Positions 1 through 11,696 of a stretch of DNA of 64,000 nucleotides are shown one piece after another. Made by a program: the position numbers and the translations under genes. The notes under the pieces are model-generated. The model worked only from the letters and a program-made list of their open reading frames with translations. It did no database searches and was not told the origin of the DNA. The DNA is from Bursaphelenchus xylophilus. Lineage: Eukaryota > Nematoda > Chromadorea > Rhabditida > Aphelenchoididae. Location of the stretch: contig CAJFCV020000003.1 of assembly GCA_904066235.2 (NCBI GenBank), forward strand, positions 12,338,001 through 12,402,000, in the 5' to 3' direction. The stretch's first letter is position 1, and each line of letters begins with the position of its first letter.

Positions 1-147
1 ATACATGAACTTTTCAAACGTTTTCGAACTCCCATCTGAAACTTAATCAAAATTTCCCAAAACTCCCCCATAAAACGAATAAAACAGGCGAATGATTGGG
101 GAGAAACGCGGCTTCCGATATGCAAAAACTGCGATCGCATTGTTTAA

Positions 148-1384
148 CCCTTTCCGGACGAGTCGGCACCTCCATGCAGAAATGAAAGAGGGTACCCTAC
201 TGAGTAACGGCATAATAGTGGTTCAGCCCATCGAAGCGTTATTTGGGACTTATGACAAAAAATGTCCTAAAAAGTACCCCAGTTGACATAACCCTTATAA
301 AATTTTGCTAACGACCTGTAAATTAGAAACTACCCCTAAGGTAAAGTCTAACACTCCTACTACTGTTACATCCAAGAACTGTCCAAATTGGACCACTACG
401 GGATTAGTTATCGACTTTTGGAAATTGAATTTTAAATTTCGACCAATTTTTGGCCCAAAATTGAGTATATCTTCCGCCGGAATCAACCATTTCAGTCTAA
501 ATGTGGTTTTTCTGAATCTAGAGTGACGCTAGCTTCTTCCCAGAATGTTTCCAGAAAAAACCTACAGGGCACGTTTCTGTAAAAAGCGAAAAGGTTGAAA
601 GCGTAAAGGTTTCAGCGTATAAAATGTCGCCGCAAGCCGAGAAGGGTCGGGCGCAGCTCAAAAGGCGAAAATAATATTTTTTCTTCGAAAAATATTATTT
701 TAGTGTCGACAAGCTGAATTCAGATGAAATACAGACAGACAGAGCACGCAAACATTAACTCAATGTCATTTTAATATTTTTAATGCGTTTTCAGGCAATT
801 TCATTGGATTTTGCTTTAGTTTCACACTAAAATAGTATTTCTCAAAAAAATATATATTATTTTCGCCTTTTGAGCTGCGCCCGACCCTTCTCGGCTTGCG
901 GCGACATTTTATACGCTGAAACCTTTACGCTTTCAACCTTTTCGCTTTTTACAGAAACGTGCCCTGTAGGTTTTTTCTGGAAACATTCTGGGAAGAAGCT
1001 AGCGTCACTCTAGATTCAGAAAAACCACATTTAGACTGAAATGGTTGATTCCGGCGGAAGATATACTCAATTTTGGGCCAAAAATTGGTCGAAATTTAAA
1101 ATTCAATTTCCAAAAGTCGATAACTAATCCCGTAGTGGTCCGATTTGGACAGTTCTTGGATGTAACAGTAGTAGGAGTGTTAGACTTTAACTTAGGGGTA
1201 GTTTCTAATTTACAGGTCGTTAGCAAAATTTTATAAGGGTTATGTCAACTGGGGGTACTTTTTAGGACATTTTTTGTCATAAGTCCCAAATAACGCTTCG
1301 ATGGGCTGAACCACTATTATGCCGTTACTCAGTAGGGTACCCTCTTTCATTTCTGCATGGAGGTGCCGACTCGTCCGGAAAGGG
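148..1384. mobile_element. piggyBac-type foldback element with TTAA duplications
   Basis: Two arms of about 560 bp (148-706 and 824-1384) are inverted copies of each other around a loop of about 117 bp. The outer ends read TTAA-CCCTTTCCGG and CCGGAAAGGG-TTAA, with TTAA at 144-147 and 1385-1388. A TTAA target duplication and C-rich termini are the signature of the piggyBac superfamily. The outer parts of the arms differ by only a few substitutions and single-base indels (for example one extra G near 1254), while the part next to the loop is more diverged. No transposase is encoded; the short frames in the arms are mirror images of each other. This is a non-autonomous element, or one whose interior was replaced by arm extension. 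Confidence 0.85.
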
Positions 1385-1388
1385 TTAA

Positions 1389-1752
1389 AGCGGAAAAATG
1401 GGGAATGCCTGCGGAAATAAAGAAAAATTGGAACGTTCCTTTCATTTCTTCGCACTTTTGTTCTGTTCGATTTGCATTTTTGTGGGGGGAATTAGACTGA
1501 ATATTTTATGATTTATACGATAAAAAGACATTACTTTTTAGGGAAAAGGAGGGTAACTGGGGTGAAAATTGGAAAGGTTTTGCACTGAAAATTGAGGAAA
1601 AAGATGAAAAATCGGATTTTTCAAAAAAAAAATAAATAAAAAAAAATAGAAAAATAAAAAAATTGTATTTTTTTGTCGCGGTAAAAAGCTCTTGCATTTT
1701 TTCGCGGCCCCAAAGTTTGATCGCATTCCAAAAAATTGCTTTGTCGCTGTGA
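1389..1752. other. AT-rich interval, no gene seen
   Basis: The interval contains an A/T low-complexity tract (about 1600-1675). Short frames exist on both strands but none has recognisable composition, motifs or splice sites. Confidence 0.5.
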
Positions 1753-1760
1753 AAAAAGAG

Positions 1761-2154
1761 GGTAAAAGTTCCTTATTTTGGCCACAACTTATAACTTTGC
1801 GGAAACTGGTCGGAATTAGCCCAAATTTAGCGTGCACGCTCAATTCATCGTTGTCAATGCAAGGACAGTGGATTTATTTAGTGAGGTACCTTCTTTTTTA
1901 CGTACCACCCTTCAAAAACGGCTGCAGCCTGTGATTTTACACTTTATACGATGAAACATATCCGGAACTAAATTTATTGCCTCCGTATGGAGCTAAATGA
2001 GTCCTCACAGCCTTCGTCGGTATCCTTAAAACTATAGAGCTATTATAGTAATTCAGTTCCAGCTAGGTCGAAGCGTGTTTTCCTAACTTTAGTGCCCAAG
2101 CTTGGGCGCAGTTCGCGGAGTACCTTTGTTGTGGCCAAATAAGGAACTTTTTCC
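1761..2154 (+). mobile_element. Family F MITE, copy 1, 8-bp target duplication
   Basis: The terminal inverted repeats are GGTAAAAGTTCCTTATTTT... and its complement, with GGCCACAAC just inside both ends. The copy is flanked by AAAAAGAG at 1753-1760 and 2155-2162, an 8-bp target duplication. About 390 bp long, non-coding, and shared with copies at 5095-5495 and 19116-19514. The 8-bp duplication suits hAT, P or Merlin transposases; the GG terminus makes Merlin worth testing. Confidence 0.8.
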
Positions 2155-2344
2155 AAAAAGAGAATTGCGGGCGATGCAAGACAAAAAAAGCAAAATTGCA
2201 CTGTGCAAGCCCACCACTGCACGGTGCAAAATGTTTTTTCGCGTTCATAAAACTGTGCACCGAAAATTGCAATTTAACATATTTTCTAATTTTTTTTGTC
2301 CAAAAAATAATCTTTTCTCGATTCTTGATCAAGTGTTAGGAATA

Positions 2345-2498
2345 TCAGTCTGTCGGGAAAATAATGAGCACTCTGTCGCATCGAAATACGCAGCGCCGCC
2401 GATAAAAAGAATTGTGTTACGGCAAAAATCAATTCTTTTCACTTCAACAACGCGATTTACGCGGCGACACTGTTCTTATTATTTTCCCGACAGACTGA
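2345..2498. mobile_element. Family A MITE (TCAGTCTGTCGGGAAAATAA ends)
   Basis: Inverted ends TCAGTCTGTCGGGAAAATAA at the left and the complement at the right, with TA on both sides (2343-2344 and 2499-2500). About 154 bp. The TA duplication points to mobilisation by a Tc1/mariner-superfamily transposase. The interior carries the family-typical AATTGTGT stretch. Confidence 0.85.
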
Positions 2499-2950
2499 TA
2501 GGAATGTCAATCAAACCTCAAACGAAAACAAGGATTTTTTTTTGATTTTGAATGGCATTTCGGTGGGAAGAATTTCGACAAGGACAACAAAGATGATGAA
2601 GAATTTCCGTATTTTTCTTGATTTTTATTGTTTTTTAAGATAATAAAGAAATATATGTTCGTATTTTACCCTGTTTCCAATCAGAAATTCTTTTTTTTCA
2701 ATAAAAAAAAACTATTTTTGGAATTTACAGAATTAATTAAAAAAATAAGAAATAAAAATTATACAAAAAATTTTCAACGATTTCGCTAACATCAAGTCTA
2801 CTCTAAAAAAAGAGAAAACGAATCAAAGAAACAGACAAAAAAGAGGAGAAAACTCAATGGAACTGACACAGAAATTCCCATTTTCCGCTACACTTTACGT
2901 GTCTGAAAAAAAAACTTTTCACAAAACGTCAGGATGATAATATATCATAT
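2499..2950. other. AT-rich interval, no gene seen
   Basis: A/T-rich spacer with homopolymer runs. No exon-like composition or transposon ends were found. Confidence 0.5.
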
Positions 2951-3100
2951 TATTAGCATTTTCATAAAGTGTATGGACATTTCGTTTCCGCACATTGATT
3001 TTTTCTTTTTTCGCACATTTCGAAAAAGTTGTTGCCCGGAAAATAGGGTTTTTGTGCACAGATTGAAAAGAAGTACATGCACTTTATGAAAACCCTAATA
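2951..3100. mobile_element. Family D MITE, short copy
   Basis: Left end TATTAGCATTTTCATAAAGT and right end the complement of TATTAGGGTTTTCATAAAGT, beginning and ending in TA. About 150 bp with no perfect palindrome inside. This is the simplest copy of the family whose larger copies (28578-29250, 29727-31784, 32705-33672) carry the GCAC-N-GTGC arrays. Confidence 0.7.
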
Positions 3101-3364
3101 GTAAATTTTCTGCAATACCAAAGATCGAAGGGTGGCGAAAGGACTTGAGAAATTATGTTTGGAAAAGCTCTTGACCATAGGCAAGAAAGAAGTGATCGTT
3201 TTTAGTAGGATTTTGAAAGGATTTTTTTGAAGTCCGGAAGATCAAAGGTTGAAAAATTTGGAATAAAAATACTATTTATAAATTTATCACCCAGTTTTCA
3301 GAAAATTCATGGAAGCTCCATTATATGTGTATACTAGTTGGACGGTACATATTTTTTGTTGTTT

Positions 3365-4110
3365 GCACTGCGCAACATTAATTTTGCGATATTCCCGGAA
3401 AGTTTTGCTGCACGGTGCGGATTTCGCGACTTCGGAGAGGATAACAAATTGCACTGTGCAGAGATAAAAACTGGCTGCACTGCGCAAAAAAAATGATTGC
3501 ACTGTGCAAAAGAAAAGGTTGGTTGCACTGTGCAAAGAGCCGGTTTTTTGACCGAATCGTGCAAAAGTTGCGACCTTTCCCGAAAGCTTTGCTGCACGGT
3601 GCGAATTTTGCGGAAAGTTTGGGGAGCAAACAAATTGCACTGTGCAAAAGAAAAAATTAATTGCACTGTGCACAGAGCCGGTTTTTTGACCGCACCGTGC
3701 AAATGCTGCGACATTTACTAAATGGGAAGTTTGGAAAACAAACAAATTGCACTGTGCAAAAATAAAAACTGGCTGCACTGTGCGAAAATAAGTAGTGTTT
3801 GCACTGTGCAAAAATAAAAATTGATTGCACTGTGCACAGAGCCGGTTTTTTGACCGCACCGTGCAAAAGCTGCGACATTTACGAAATGTTTTGTTGCACG
3901 GTGCGGATATCGCAGGAAGTTTGGAGAATAAACAAATTGCACTGTGCAAAAATAAAAATTGATTGCACAGTGCAAAAGATAAAAATTGCCCTTGCACTGT
4001 GCATGGAAAGTTTTGCTGCACGGTGCGGATTTCGCGACAAGTTCGGAGAAAAAACAAATTGCACTGTGCAAAGATAAAAATTCATTGCACTGTGCAAAAT
4101 TCCGAAAAAA
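3365..4110. repeat. GCAC-N-GTGC palindrome array
   Basis: About 25 copies of the palindrome, including GCACTGTGC, GCACGGTGC and GCACCGTGC, in a semi-regular pattern. A block around GAGCCGGTTTTTTGACCG recurs near 3535, 3677 and 3839, giving a loose higher-order period of about 150 bp. The spacing keeps several frames open, so frames of up to 256 codons here are artefacts. Confidence 0.85.
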
Positions 4111-4622
4111 AATCTCGAAACTTGTTTTTTCCTGACTTATGAGGGCCATAAAAAACTCGAGTATCAATTTTCAGACAGGTTACAAATTGTTTTTCGCCAA
4201 GAAATTATTTCCGGCCATTTCTATCCCCAAAACTTGGCCATTTCCACTTGAAAAAGTAAAAAATCTCAAAAATTTGGCCAAAAAATGGAAAAAAAATTAT
4301 TTATTTTTTCCAATATTGGCCATGTAAGAGACCTAATTAATTCAATTTTCATTTAAAAAAGTCCAAAATCATCGGGGCCAACTCAAAATCTCCCCGTCAA
4401 AAGTTGACTTCAAAAAATTGCGTCTTCAAAGAAAATGAATTTTCAGTCTTTGGCCACACAGGAAAAAAACGGATGAAGGGACAGTCCGACTTCGGAGAAA
4501 GGGGCCATTCTTTTGTATAAAGACCATTTTAATCGAAATTCAAACATAAAATTAACGGAAATCGAATTGCGACATCGCCACATGTGGGGTGAAAAGAGCA
4601 AAAAAGCATTTTTTTACAGTAA

Positions 4623-4700
4623 ATTACAGTATTTACTGCGATTTTTGGATCAAAATTACAGTATTTACTGCTATTTTTGGATCAAAATTACAGTAAATTC
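4623..4700. repeat. 32-bp tandem repeat, about 2.5 copies
   Basis: The unit starts ATTACAGTATTTACTGC and recurs at 4623, 4655 and 4687. It is followed by two GCAC-N-GTGC palindromes (about 4700-4742). Confidence 0.8.
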
Positions 4701-5007
4701 TGCACTGTGCAATTTTTTTTTTAATTTTTTTGCACAGTGCAAAATTTTTTTTTCACAAAAAAATTAAAAAAATCCCAATTCCCGACTCCCAAAGAGACCC
4801 GCGTCTTTTGTTGCAAAAAAATTTGCAAAATTGTTTTTTTTTTCGGTTGCGATTTCGGCTATTCTTTGGAGATGAGATCACTACGTTTATACAAACCCCA
4901 CAAACAATCCGTTTCCCAGATGTTTTGGAAAACCGAGAGCAGAGGAGCACAAGGAACACACCCTGATTTACATTCCTTGAGATAAAATAAAAATTTCAAA
5001 TTTTGCA

Positions 5008-5094
5008 TGTTAGTCTGTCGGGAAAGTAATGGGCACAATGTCGGATTGATCATCAAAGAAAAGAATGAATTGTGTCATGGTCCAAGCTGGAATT
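5008..5094. mobile_element. Family A MITE, left part only
   Basis: The left end (GTCTGTCGGGAAAGTAATG) and the internal AATTGTGT stretch are present, but the right end is missing. A family F element begins immediately after, at 5095. Confidence 0.65.
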
Positions 5095-5495
5095 GGAAAA
5101 AATTTTCTTATTTTGGCCACAACAGAGGTACTCCGCGAACTGCGCCCAAGCCTGGGCATTAAAGTTAGGAAAAAACGCTTCGACCTAGCTGGCACTGAAC
5201 TACTATAATAGTTCTATAGTTTTAAGGGTACCTACGAAGGCTATGACGACTCATTTAGTTCCATACAAAGGCAATAAGTTTAGTTCCGGGCATGTTTCAT
5301 CGTCTAAAGTGTAAAATCACAGGCTGCAGCCGTTTTTGAAAGGTAAGGTGGTACGTTAAAAAGAAGGTACCTCACTAACTAAATCCGCTGTCCGGGCATT
5401 GACAACGACGCATTGAGCGTACACGCTAAATTTGGGCTAATTCCGACCAGTTTCCGCAAAGTTTTAAGTTGTGGCCAAAATAAGGAACTTTTACC
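5095..5495 (-). mobile_element. Family F MITE, copy 2, 8-bp target duplication
   Basis: Inverted relative to copy 1 and about 401 bp long. CTGGAATT lies on both sides (5087-5094 and 5496-5503), a perfect 8-bp target duplication. The interior matches copy 1 through the whole length, including GGCTGCAGCC and the paired GGTACC sites. Confidence 0.85.
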
Positions 5496-5715
5496 CTGGA
5501 ATTGTGCCAGCAGCATGGAATCCAGAGCGTTCGTGGAGTAAGGTGTCATAATTAACATCGGCGAGACGACCTCAACTCTGTCGTGCTCCCATTAGCTCAG
5601 TGGCACTTCGGCGAGACAAATTTAACAAGGCAAAAACCACTCAAAGCCAAGAAAGGCACCGATTTTCCCAATTTCATTAATTTCATTCCGTTTACAGTAA
5701 GGGACCGGATCCAAT

Positions 5716-5920
5716 GGCAAAAACGTCTCATTTTGCATCCCGGAGGGGACCAAAATGTCTCCAAACCCTTCCCTTCTCTAAGCTAAAGAACCCCGCTTTG
5801 AAGGGCCCTAAGCCTTGAAGGAAAGGGCGCGCTTTTCAAAGCGGAGTTTTTTAGCTTAGAGAAGGGAATGGTTTGGAGTCATTTTGGTCCCTTCTGGGAC
5901 GCAAAAGGAGACGTTTTTTG
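5716..5920. repeat. Long hairpin (about 87-bp arms)
   Basis: Arms 5716-5802 and 5835-5920 are inverted copies with few mismatches, around a 32-base loop. The left arm includes CTTCTCTAAGCTAAAGAA and the right arm TTTTTTAGCTTAGAGAAG. No clear target duplication was identified, so it may be a foldback MITE or a locally generated inverted duplication. Confidence 0.75.
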
Positions 5921-6048
5921 TACAAAAACGGCCACTTTCTCAGTCCGATGGGCAACTTTTTTTCAATTGAAAGCTTACATTTGCACTGTACGCCGCAAAG
6001 GCTTGAACTCGCAAAGATTGTCGATGAAGGCAAGGGTGAGAATAAATG

Positions 6049-6398
6049 CGTCTGTCGGGAAAATAATGAGAACTTTGTCGCTCGAAAATCTCATCGCAGC
6101 TGAGAAAATGAATTGTGTCGCATGTCAAAGAAAAAGTGAAAAAACAAGGAATCTCTTGTCGCTGAATTATCGAGTCACAAAAGAAGACTTTCCCAGAGAA
6201 AAAGTTTTTTTTCGAAGAGAAAAATCATTTTTCTATCTTCATAATTCTGTGGCACTTCGCAAAAAAATCAATGATCCGAGATTCCATGTCGTTTCAATTT
6301 TCCGAAAGATTTTTTTGGCGTGTGTCGCTGCAAAATCAAATTTATTTTCACTTCAGAGACGCGTACACGTTTGCCCATTATTTTCCCGACAGATTGAT
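6049..6398. mobile_element. Family A MITE, long variant
   Basis: Left end GTCTGTCGGGAAAATAATGA and right end CATTATTTTCCCGACAG, about 350 bp apart. Most other copies are about 150 bp, so this copy holds roughly 195 bp of extra sequence, centred near 6130-6330. Confidence 0.7.
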
Positions 6399-6399
6399 A

Positions 6400-7270
6400 T
6401 ATTATATTTCATCATGCTTATGTTTATTTTCAGCTGTTATTTTTCTCTTATTTTTGCTTCCAACTCCAAAGTTCGGTTCGTTGAACCCAAGCTTTTTTTA
6501 TTACGATTGCGACCACAGCAGTTTGTATCCTGATGCCATTCCAAAAACCCATTTCTGTAGATTCTCGGAAGCCTCGGCGATTCTTTCGACGAAAATTTTT
6601 TTTGCTCTTCCTTGTTTACTCAATCTGCCTGAACCTTGCGACTTTCTCGTCGCCCTTTCCAATAACTGACTATGTGACTAGTTGAACTCTCGAAAATAGT
6701 CACTCGATAAAGACGGAACGTCGGGAGAAACGTGTATTTTTTAACATAAAATTGGCTTCGAAAAAGGAACGAGAGAATTACAGTTCGGTTTATAAATTAC
6801 AACTGGTAAACACATCATTTTACAGCGAGCGGTCGCAAGAAAGTTCGGGTCGGCCGTTGATTGAAGCGAAAAAAGGTTCAGCGAAGATGACCGGACTTCC
6901 TGAAAACAAACGATGAGTTTGAGTTGATCAAAGAGGAGAGCATTGGTCGAAATGAGTTGAAGAAGTCAAGGAATGAGGTGGAAATTATTCGAAAACAAAT
7001 AGTTTGTGACTCACAGGGCACGGAAAACCGAAATTTGTAGAACAAAAATGTCTCCCGCCCACTTTTGAGTTTCGTCCGAACGAAGTGTCACAACTGACAA
7101 AAGCAATAAAATAATTTTGAGAAAAATATTTTTCCATCGAAAAACCACACGAAAAATACTGTTGTGACATTTCGTGTGAATTTGACCGATACTGGGTGTA
7201 CGAAGTGAAGGGAGACTCCCTGGTTTGCCGTGCAGGGAGTGCTAGAAATGCGACGCTCAGGATTGGATAG
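6400..7270. other. Interval without a recognisable gene
   Basis: Frames of up to 132 codons occur, but none shows a known domain, and their composition does not differ between frames. Nothing further can be supported. Confidence 0.4.
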
Positions 7271-7273
7271 TTT

Positions 7274-7469
7274 TATTAGCATTCTTCACAATGTGCCTGG
7301 ACGTTTTTCTGCTTCGCACAGCAGAGAGTAGACTTTTTATCGTAGGATGCACCGTTGACAAAAGCCCTTTTTCGCTCGTGCATTTCAATTTCTGCACAAT
7401 CGGGCTACATGCACTGTGCGGTGAGAAAAAAGGTCGAAAAGGTCTACGCACTTTCTGAAACGACTAGTA
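7274..7469. mobile_element. Family D MITE, degenerate copy
   Basis: Left end TATTAGCATTCTTCACAA and right end complementary to TACTAGTCGTTTCAGAAAG. It carries one perfect GCACTGTGC (near 7410) and several broken palindromes. Confidence 0.6.
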
Positions 7470-7504
7470 GTCGGTTAGAAAAGTCGCCAGAGTGATCTTT
7501 GCGA

Positions 7505-7545
7505 CAGGTACTGTGTCCACATTATTTTCCCGACAAACTAGCGCA
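7505..7545. mobile_element. Family A MITE, right end fragment
   Basis: Only CATTATTTTCCCGACAAACT and a little interior remain. Confidence 0.5.
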
Positions 7546-8225
7546 TTTCATTTATTTTTAAACACATTTTCAAGAGCCTCTGAAATTTGGTTATTACACA
7601 AAACAGTGATTCTCGGATCATGAACTTTCGAACTTACTCGTTAAAAATTGAATCACCTTCTGACTTGTAGCCGAAAATAACTGAAAATACACAGTTTGCC
7701 GAACTCTCTTCGCCGATGCCTTTTCGCAATGCAATCTCGGTTACATCCCACGTCCTGAATTGTCATCAAATTTTAATTTTTCTCTTTATTTTTATTTATT
7801 TTGCAGTAATTTTTACTTTGTCCTTGAGTTTGATCCGTGTTTGAACCCTGGTTCCGATTTGAACTTGCCTTTTTTTAAACTCGACCCGAATTTGATTCGA
7901 AACCCGCGTCATTTCGGTGTAAGATCGCTTCAGGTCGTCCGGGTCGGTTGACGGACCCGCAACGTTTCGTTGAAATTGTTCTCTTCGTTGATTTCTCTTC
8001 TCCTTTCAGTCAATTAAATATTGCGAGAAAAGGGTGGTGACGTCGTTGGTCAAGAAGAGTTCGGACGGAACGTTCGGATGGAAAGGGACGAGAGAGGGTT
8101 GAGAGAGAGAGAGATGGGTAGGGTAAAAAAAGACCTCAAAGCAGTTGGTAATGGTGAGGTAAAATACGGCGAAGATCTCTGTTAGTTTCTCACGCAGACT
8201 CTCCTCATCTCTCATACTCTCTAAA
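7546..8225. other. Interval without a recognisable gene
   Basis: No transposon ends, palindromes or exon chain were found. A short GAGAGA run lies near 8100-8115. Confidence 0.4.
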
Positions 8226-8226
8226 T

Positions 8227-8374
8227 TCAGTCATTTGGGAAAATAATGAGCACTCTGTCACATCGAAAATCACATCGCTTCTCGAGAAAATGAATTGTGT
8301 CGTAAATTGCGTCTTCATTTCAGCAACGCAATCGGCGCAGCAACGTTGAACGCATTATCTTCCCGACAAACTGA
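8227..8374. mobile_element. Family A MITE
   Basis: Left end TCAGTCATTTGGGAAAATAA (mutated) and right end ATCTTCCCGACAAACTGA. The AATTGTGT core is present. A family B copy starts only six bases further on. Confidence 0.75.
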
Positions 8375-8379
8375 CAATA

Positions 8380-8518
8380 TCAGTCTGTCGGAAAAATGAC
8401 GGCGGCTCGTCGCAGCAAAAGCTATCGCGCACCAAATCCCAAGCCGCGGCTTGCAGTCGCAAAGCGATGATGAGCGATTCCGTGGCTCGACGATCCGCCG
8501 TTATTTTCCCGACAGACT
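8380..8518. mobile_element. Family B MITE
   Basis: Ends as in family A (TCAGTCTGTCGG), but with a different GC-rich interior containing GCGCACCAAATCCCAAG, GCAAAGCGATGATGAGCGA and GACGATCCGCCGTTATTTT. TA precedes the left end; the right terminus is slightly mutated (ACTTATAG). Confidence 0.8.
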
Positions 8519-8879
8519 TATAGACCATGAGGAAAGTCGCTTTTTTTGATTTTTGACGTCTGCAGTGTGCGAAAAGTCAGCGCAGCAGCCCAAAAAAGCC
8601 ATTTGCACAGTGCAAAATGAAATTTTGTTTATGCACAGTGCGTATTACCGAAATCGGTCCGATGACTTCTTCAGACAAAAAAGCGGACCTTTGCAATGCA
8701 ATGAAGGTAAAATACGTTCATTGGAAGTGCGTTTTTTAAACAATGCCAATGCATTTACCAAAAATGGAAAGTTTATTAGCGGTAAGGGATAGGGAAAATC
8801 GAAAATTGAAAAAATGATGACAATTCATGATTGTACATATATAGTAACCAAAGACGTTATATTTTCTTTAAAAAATCGC

Positions 8880-8984
8880 TGAAGTGAAGGGCAATTTCAT
8901 TTTGCTGCGACACAATTCATTTTCTCGGCGAATATGCGTTTTTCACTGCTACTGAGTGTTCATTATTTTCCCGACAGACTGATA
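8880..8984. mobile_element. Family A MITE, right half
   Basis: Interior GCGACACAATTCATTTTC and the intact right end TCATTATTTTCCCGACAGAC followed by TGATA; the left end is absent. Confidence 0.65.
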
Positions 8985-9404
8985 TTGTAAACTTATCCTA
9001 CTGAGAATTCCTGCAAAAATAGAAATGCCATTCCAAATGCTTCCAGCAAGCCTGCAAACCCCGAAAAGCCATGAAACTTTACACTAGCTGTGCTATAAAA
9101 AAACCGACTTTTCGAAGAAAAACGATTACAAAGTGCATGTTACAAAAAAACAGCCCCGTTCCCGAAGTCGCCTCCCCTCTTTTTTTTCTCCTTTTCGGGT
9201 TTAAATCAAAATCGACTCAAGAGTCGACCCGTTCGCCCAACGGAGAAAAAACAGAAAAAAGCGGGCTTAAAAAGCTGCAAACTTTTCGGGTTTCGCGCAC
9301 TTTTCCCGGTTCGGGGCGTTGTGGTCAGTTTCGTGTGGTTCCCGTTTTATATTTATTGTTGGATCGTTTACTTTGCAGTGGAAAGTTATGGAAATTTTTT
9401 GTGC

Positions 9405-10130
9405 ACTGTGCGGAACATTTTTTTGCACCGTGCACTGTGCAGACGAAATTTTCTTTGCACTGTGCAGAAAAAATTTTCTTTGCACTGTGCAGACGAAATT
9501 TTCTTTGCACTGTGCAGACGAAATTTTCTTTGCACTGTGCAGACCAGATTTTTTTGCACTGTGCAGACCAAATTTTTTATTGCACCGTGCAGAAAAAATT
9601 TTTTTTGCACTGTGCAGACCAAATTTTTTATTGCACTGTGCACTCAAATTTTGCGGCTGATTTTTGGCTTTTACACTGTGCAAAAAAAGCCAAGGTGCAA
9701 GCGACATTGCACTGTGCACTCAAATTTTGGGGTTGCACGGTGCGAAATGCCACAACATTTTTGACTGCACCGTGCAGATTTTTTATTTCTCTGATTACAC
9801 AGTCCAAGCAAAATTTATGAACGCACAGTGCAAAATATCGCAAAGGTTTCGATTGCACTGTGCAATTTTTAAAATGTTCTTCTGACTGCACTGTGCAATT
9901 TTAAAATTGTTTTTTTGACTGCACTGTGCAGTTTCCAATTTCTCTTTGCACTGTGCATCTTCCATTTGACCGCACAGTGCAATCTTCCCGTCGCTTTCGC
10001 ACGGTGCAAAAGTCAAAAATTGAAATTTTTGACTGCACGGTGCGGTTACAATTGTTTTGACTTTTGCACTGTGCGCTTTCTGACTTTAGCACTGTGCGTT
10101 TTCTGACTTTTCCCTGGCACAGTGCATTAA
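9405..10130. repeat. GCAC-N-GTGC palindrome array with 25-bp repeats
   Basis: About 30 palindromes. Between about 9457 and 9560 they form a tandem repeat with a 25-bp unit (GCACTGTGC at 9482, 9507 and 9532, spacer AGACGAAATTTTCTTT). From 9700 on the spacing is irregular and the palindrome variants are mixed. Confidence 0.85.
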
Positions 10131-10437
10131 TAACAATTTCTTGGAATACCCGCAAACTTTAGAACTTGTAGTTTTGCGGTCAGTAATTCGGTTAAAATCA
10201 CGGAATTCCAGTTCGTTTCGTTTTTTTTCAAAAAGGTTTTTTTCGGATCGTCTTTTCGCGGGTCTTGAAGTATTGGGATGGATATGTTTGCTGTGATCGG
10301 GCGTTTGTGTTTCGCGGGGTTTGGTTTGTGACAATGGTGAGCGTTTTGTAGTAATGCGGTTGGAATTAGGTTTGCAGGAGTTTTAATTTTTTTTTCATGA
10401 AATCTGGATTTTTAATATTTTTTGAATATATTTCTTT

Positions 10438-11120
10438 TCGCACTGTGCAGTCCGAACTTATTTGTTTGCACAGTGCAAAATATTTTTTTTTGGTGCATAA
10501 TGCAATATTCCTATTTTTTGGGTGCACAGTGCAATATTTTTTATTTTTTTTTCGCACGGTGCAGTATGAATGTTTGATTGCACAGTGCAAAAAAAATATT
10601 TTTGGGAGCACAGCGCAATATTTTTTGTTTTTTTTCCGCACGCTGCAGTCTGAATATTCGATTGCACAGAAAAACAAATTTGGGGGCAGTTTTATTTTTT
10701 TGCACAGTGCAGTCTCAAATAGTTGATTGCACAGTGCACAATTTTTCATCTTTTTTGCACCGTGCAGTCAGAAATCTTTGATTGCACGGTGCAAAGAAAT
10801 TTTTTTTGGCGCACTGTGCAGTATTTTTTATTTTTTTTTGCAAATCTCAACTAGTTGATTGCACAGTGCAAAAAAAATATCTTTGGGTGCACAGTGCAGT
10901 CTCAAATAGTTGATTGCACAGTTCAAAATTTTTCATTTTTTTCGCACAGTGCAAAAAAAATTTTTTTGAGTGCACAGTGCAGTATTTTTTTTATTTCATT
11001 TTTTTTGCACCGTGCAGTCAGAAATCTTTGATTGCACAGTGCAAAAAAGGTTTTTTGGCGCACTGTGCAATATCCTTTATTTTTTTCGCACAGTGCAAAA
11101 TTAATTTATTTTTTGCACAG
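10438..11120. repeat. GCAC-N-GTGC palindrome array
   Basis: About 25 palindromes, many in pairs with spacers such as CAGTCTCAAATAGTTGATT, repeated with small changes (10708, 10900). Includes decayed sites (GCACAGCGC, GCACAGAGC). Confidence 0.85.
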
Positions 11121-11696
11121 AGCGAAAAACAATTTGTCATGAACAGATTTTTTTTCCAAAAGTCCAAAAATTTGTAAAATTCCATATAAAATTCCCACAC
11201 TTACGTGCTGAACCCATTACAAAACTGCTTTTTTTTGCGAAAACAATAAAAAAATTATAAAATTCTAGCTCCAATTTTGACCTCCAATCTCAGTTTTTGA
11301 CCTGAAATCTAAAATTCAGCGAGTTGGAATACTCAAACAACTATTTCAATATGCAGCCGCCTCCAGGAATGGTGATACAAGATATGTTTGAGGGGAAAAA
11401 ACAAACAAATATCCAAATTAGTGGCATAATTAATATTAAATATGTGGGTGGAGGGGTAATTTATAGGCGGCCAAGTTGACGTCCTGAAGATTTGCGTGAC
11501 TTTTTGAGTTGGTTTCGCTTTAATTTCTCGCCTTAAATAGCTGATTAGGAACGTTTTCAGCAGTCTTTTTTGTGACATTGTCGGTTAATAGGGATTTATT
11601 TTATTTTTGCCTTAATGCAACGAAAGATTTGTGGGAAAAGAGATTCTTGAGTTGTACTGGGCCAAGAATTACTTTAGGGTGATTGCAAAAAGCTTA

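Noticed and set aside
305..1236. Matching 63- and 73-codon frames in the first kilobase
   Set aside because: They are mirror images in the two arms of the foldback element, with no piggyBac transposase similarity.
1538..1843. 101-codon minus-strand frame
   Set aside because: Phe-rich peptide produced by A/T homopolymers; overlaps a MITE end.
3287..4057. 256-codon frame on the minus strand
   Set aside because: Palindrome-derived repeat peptide, no start context, several overlapping frames equally open.
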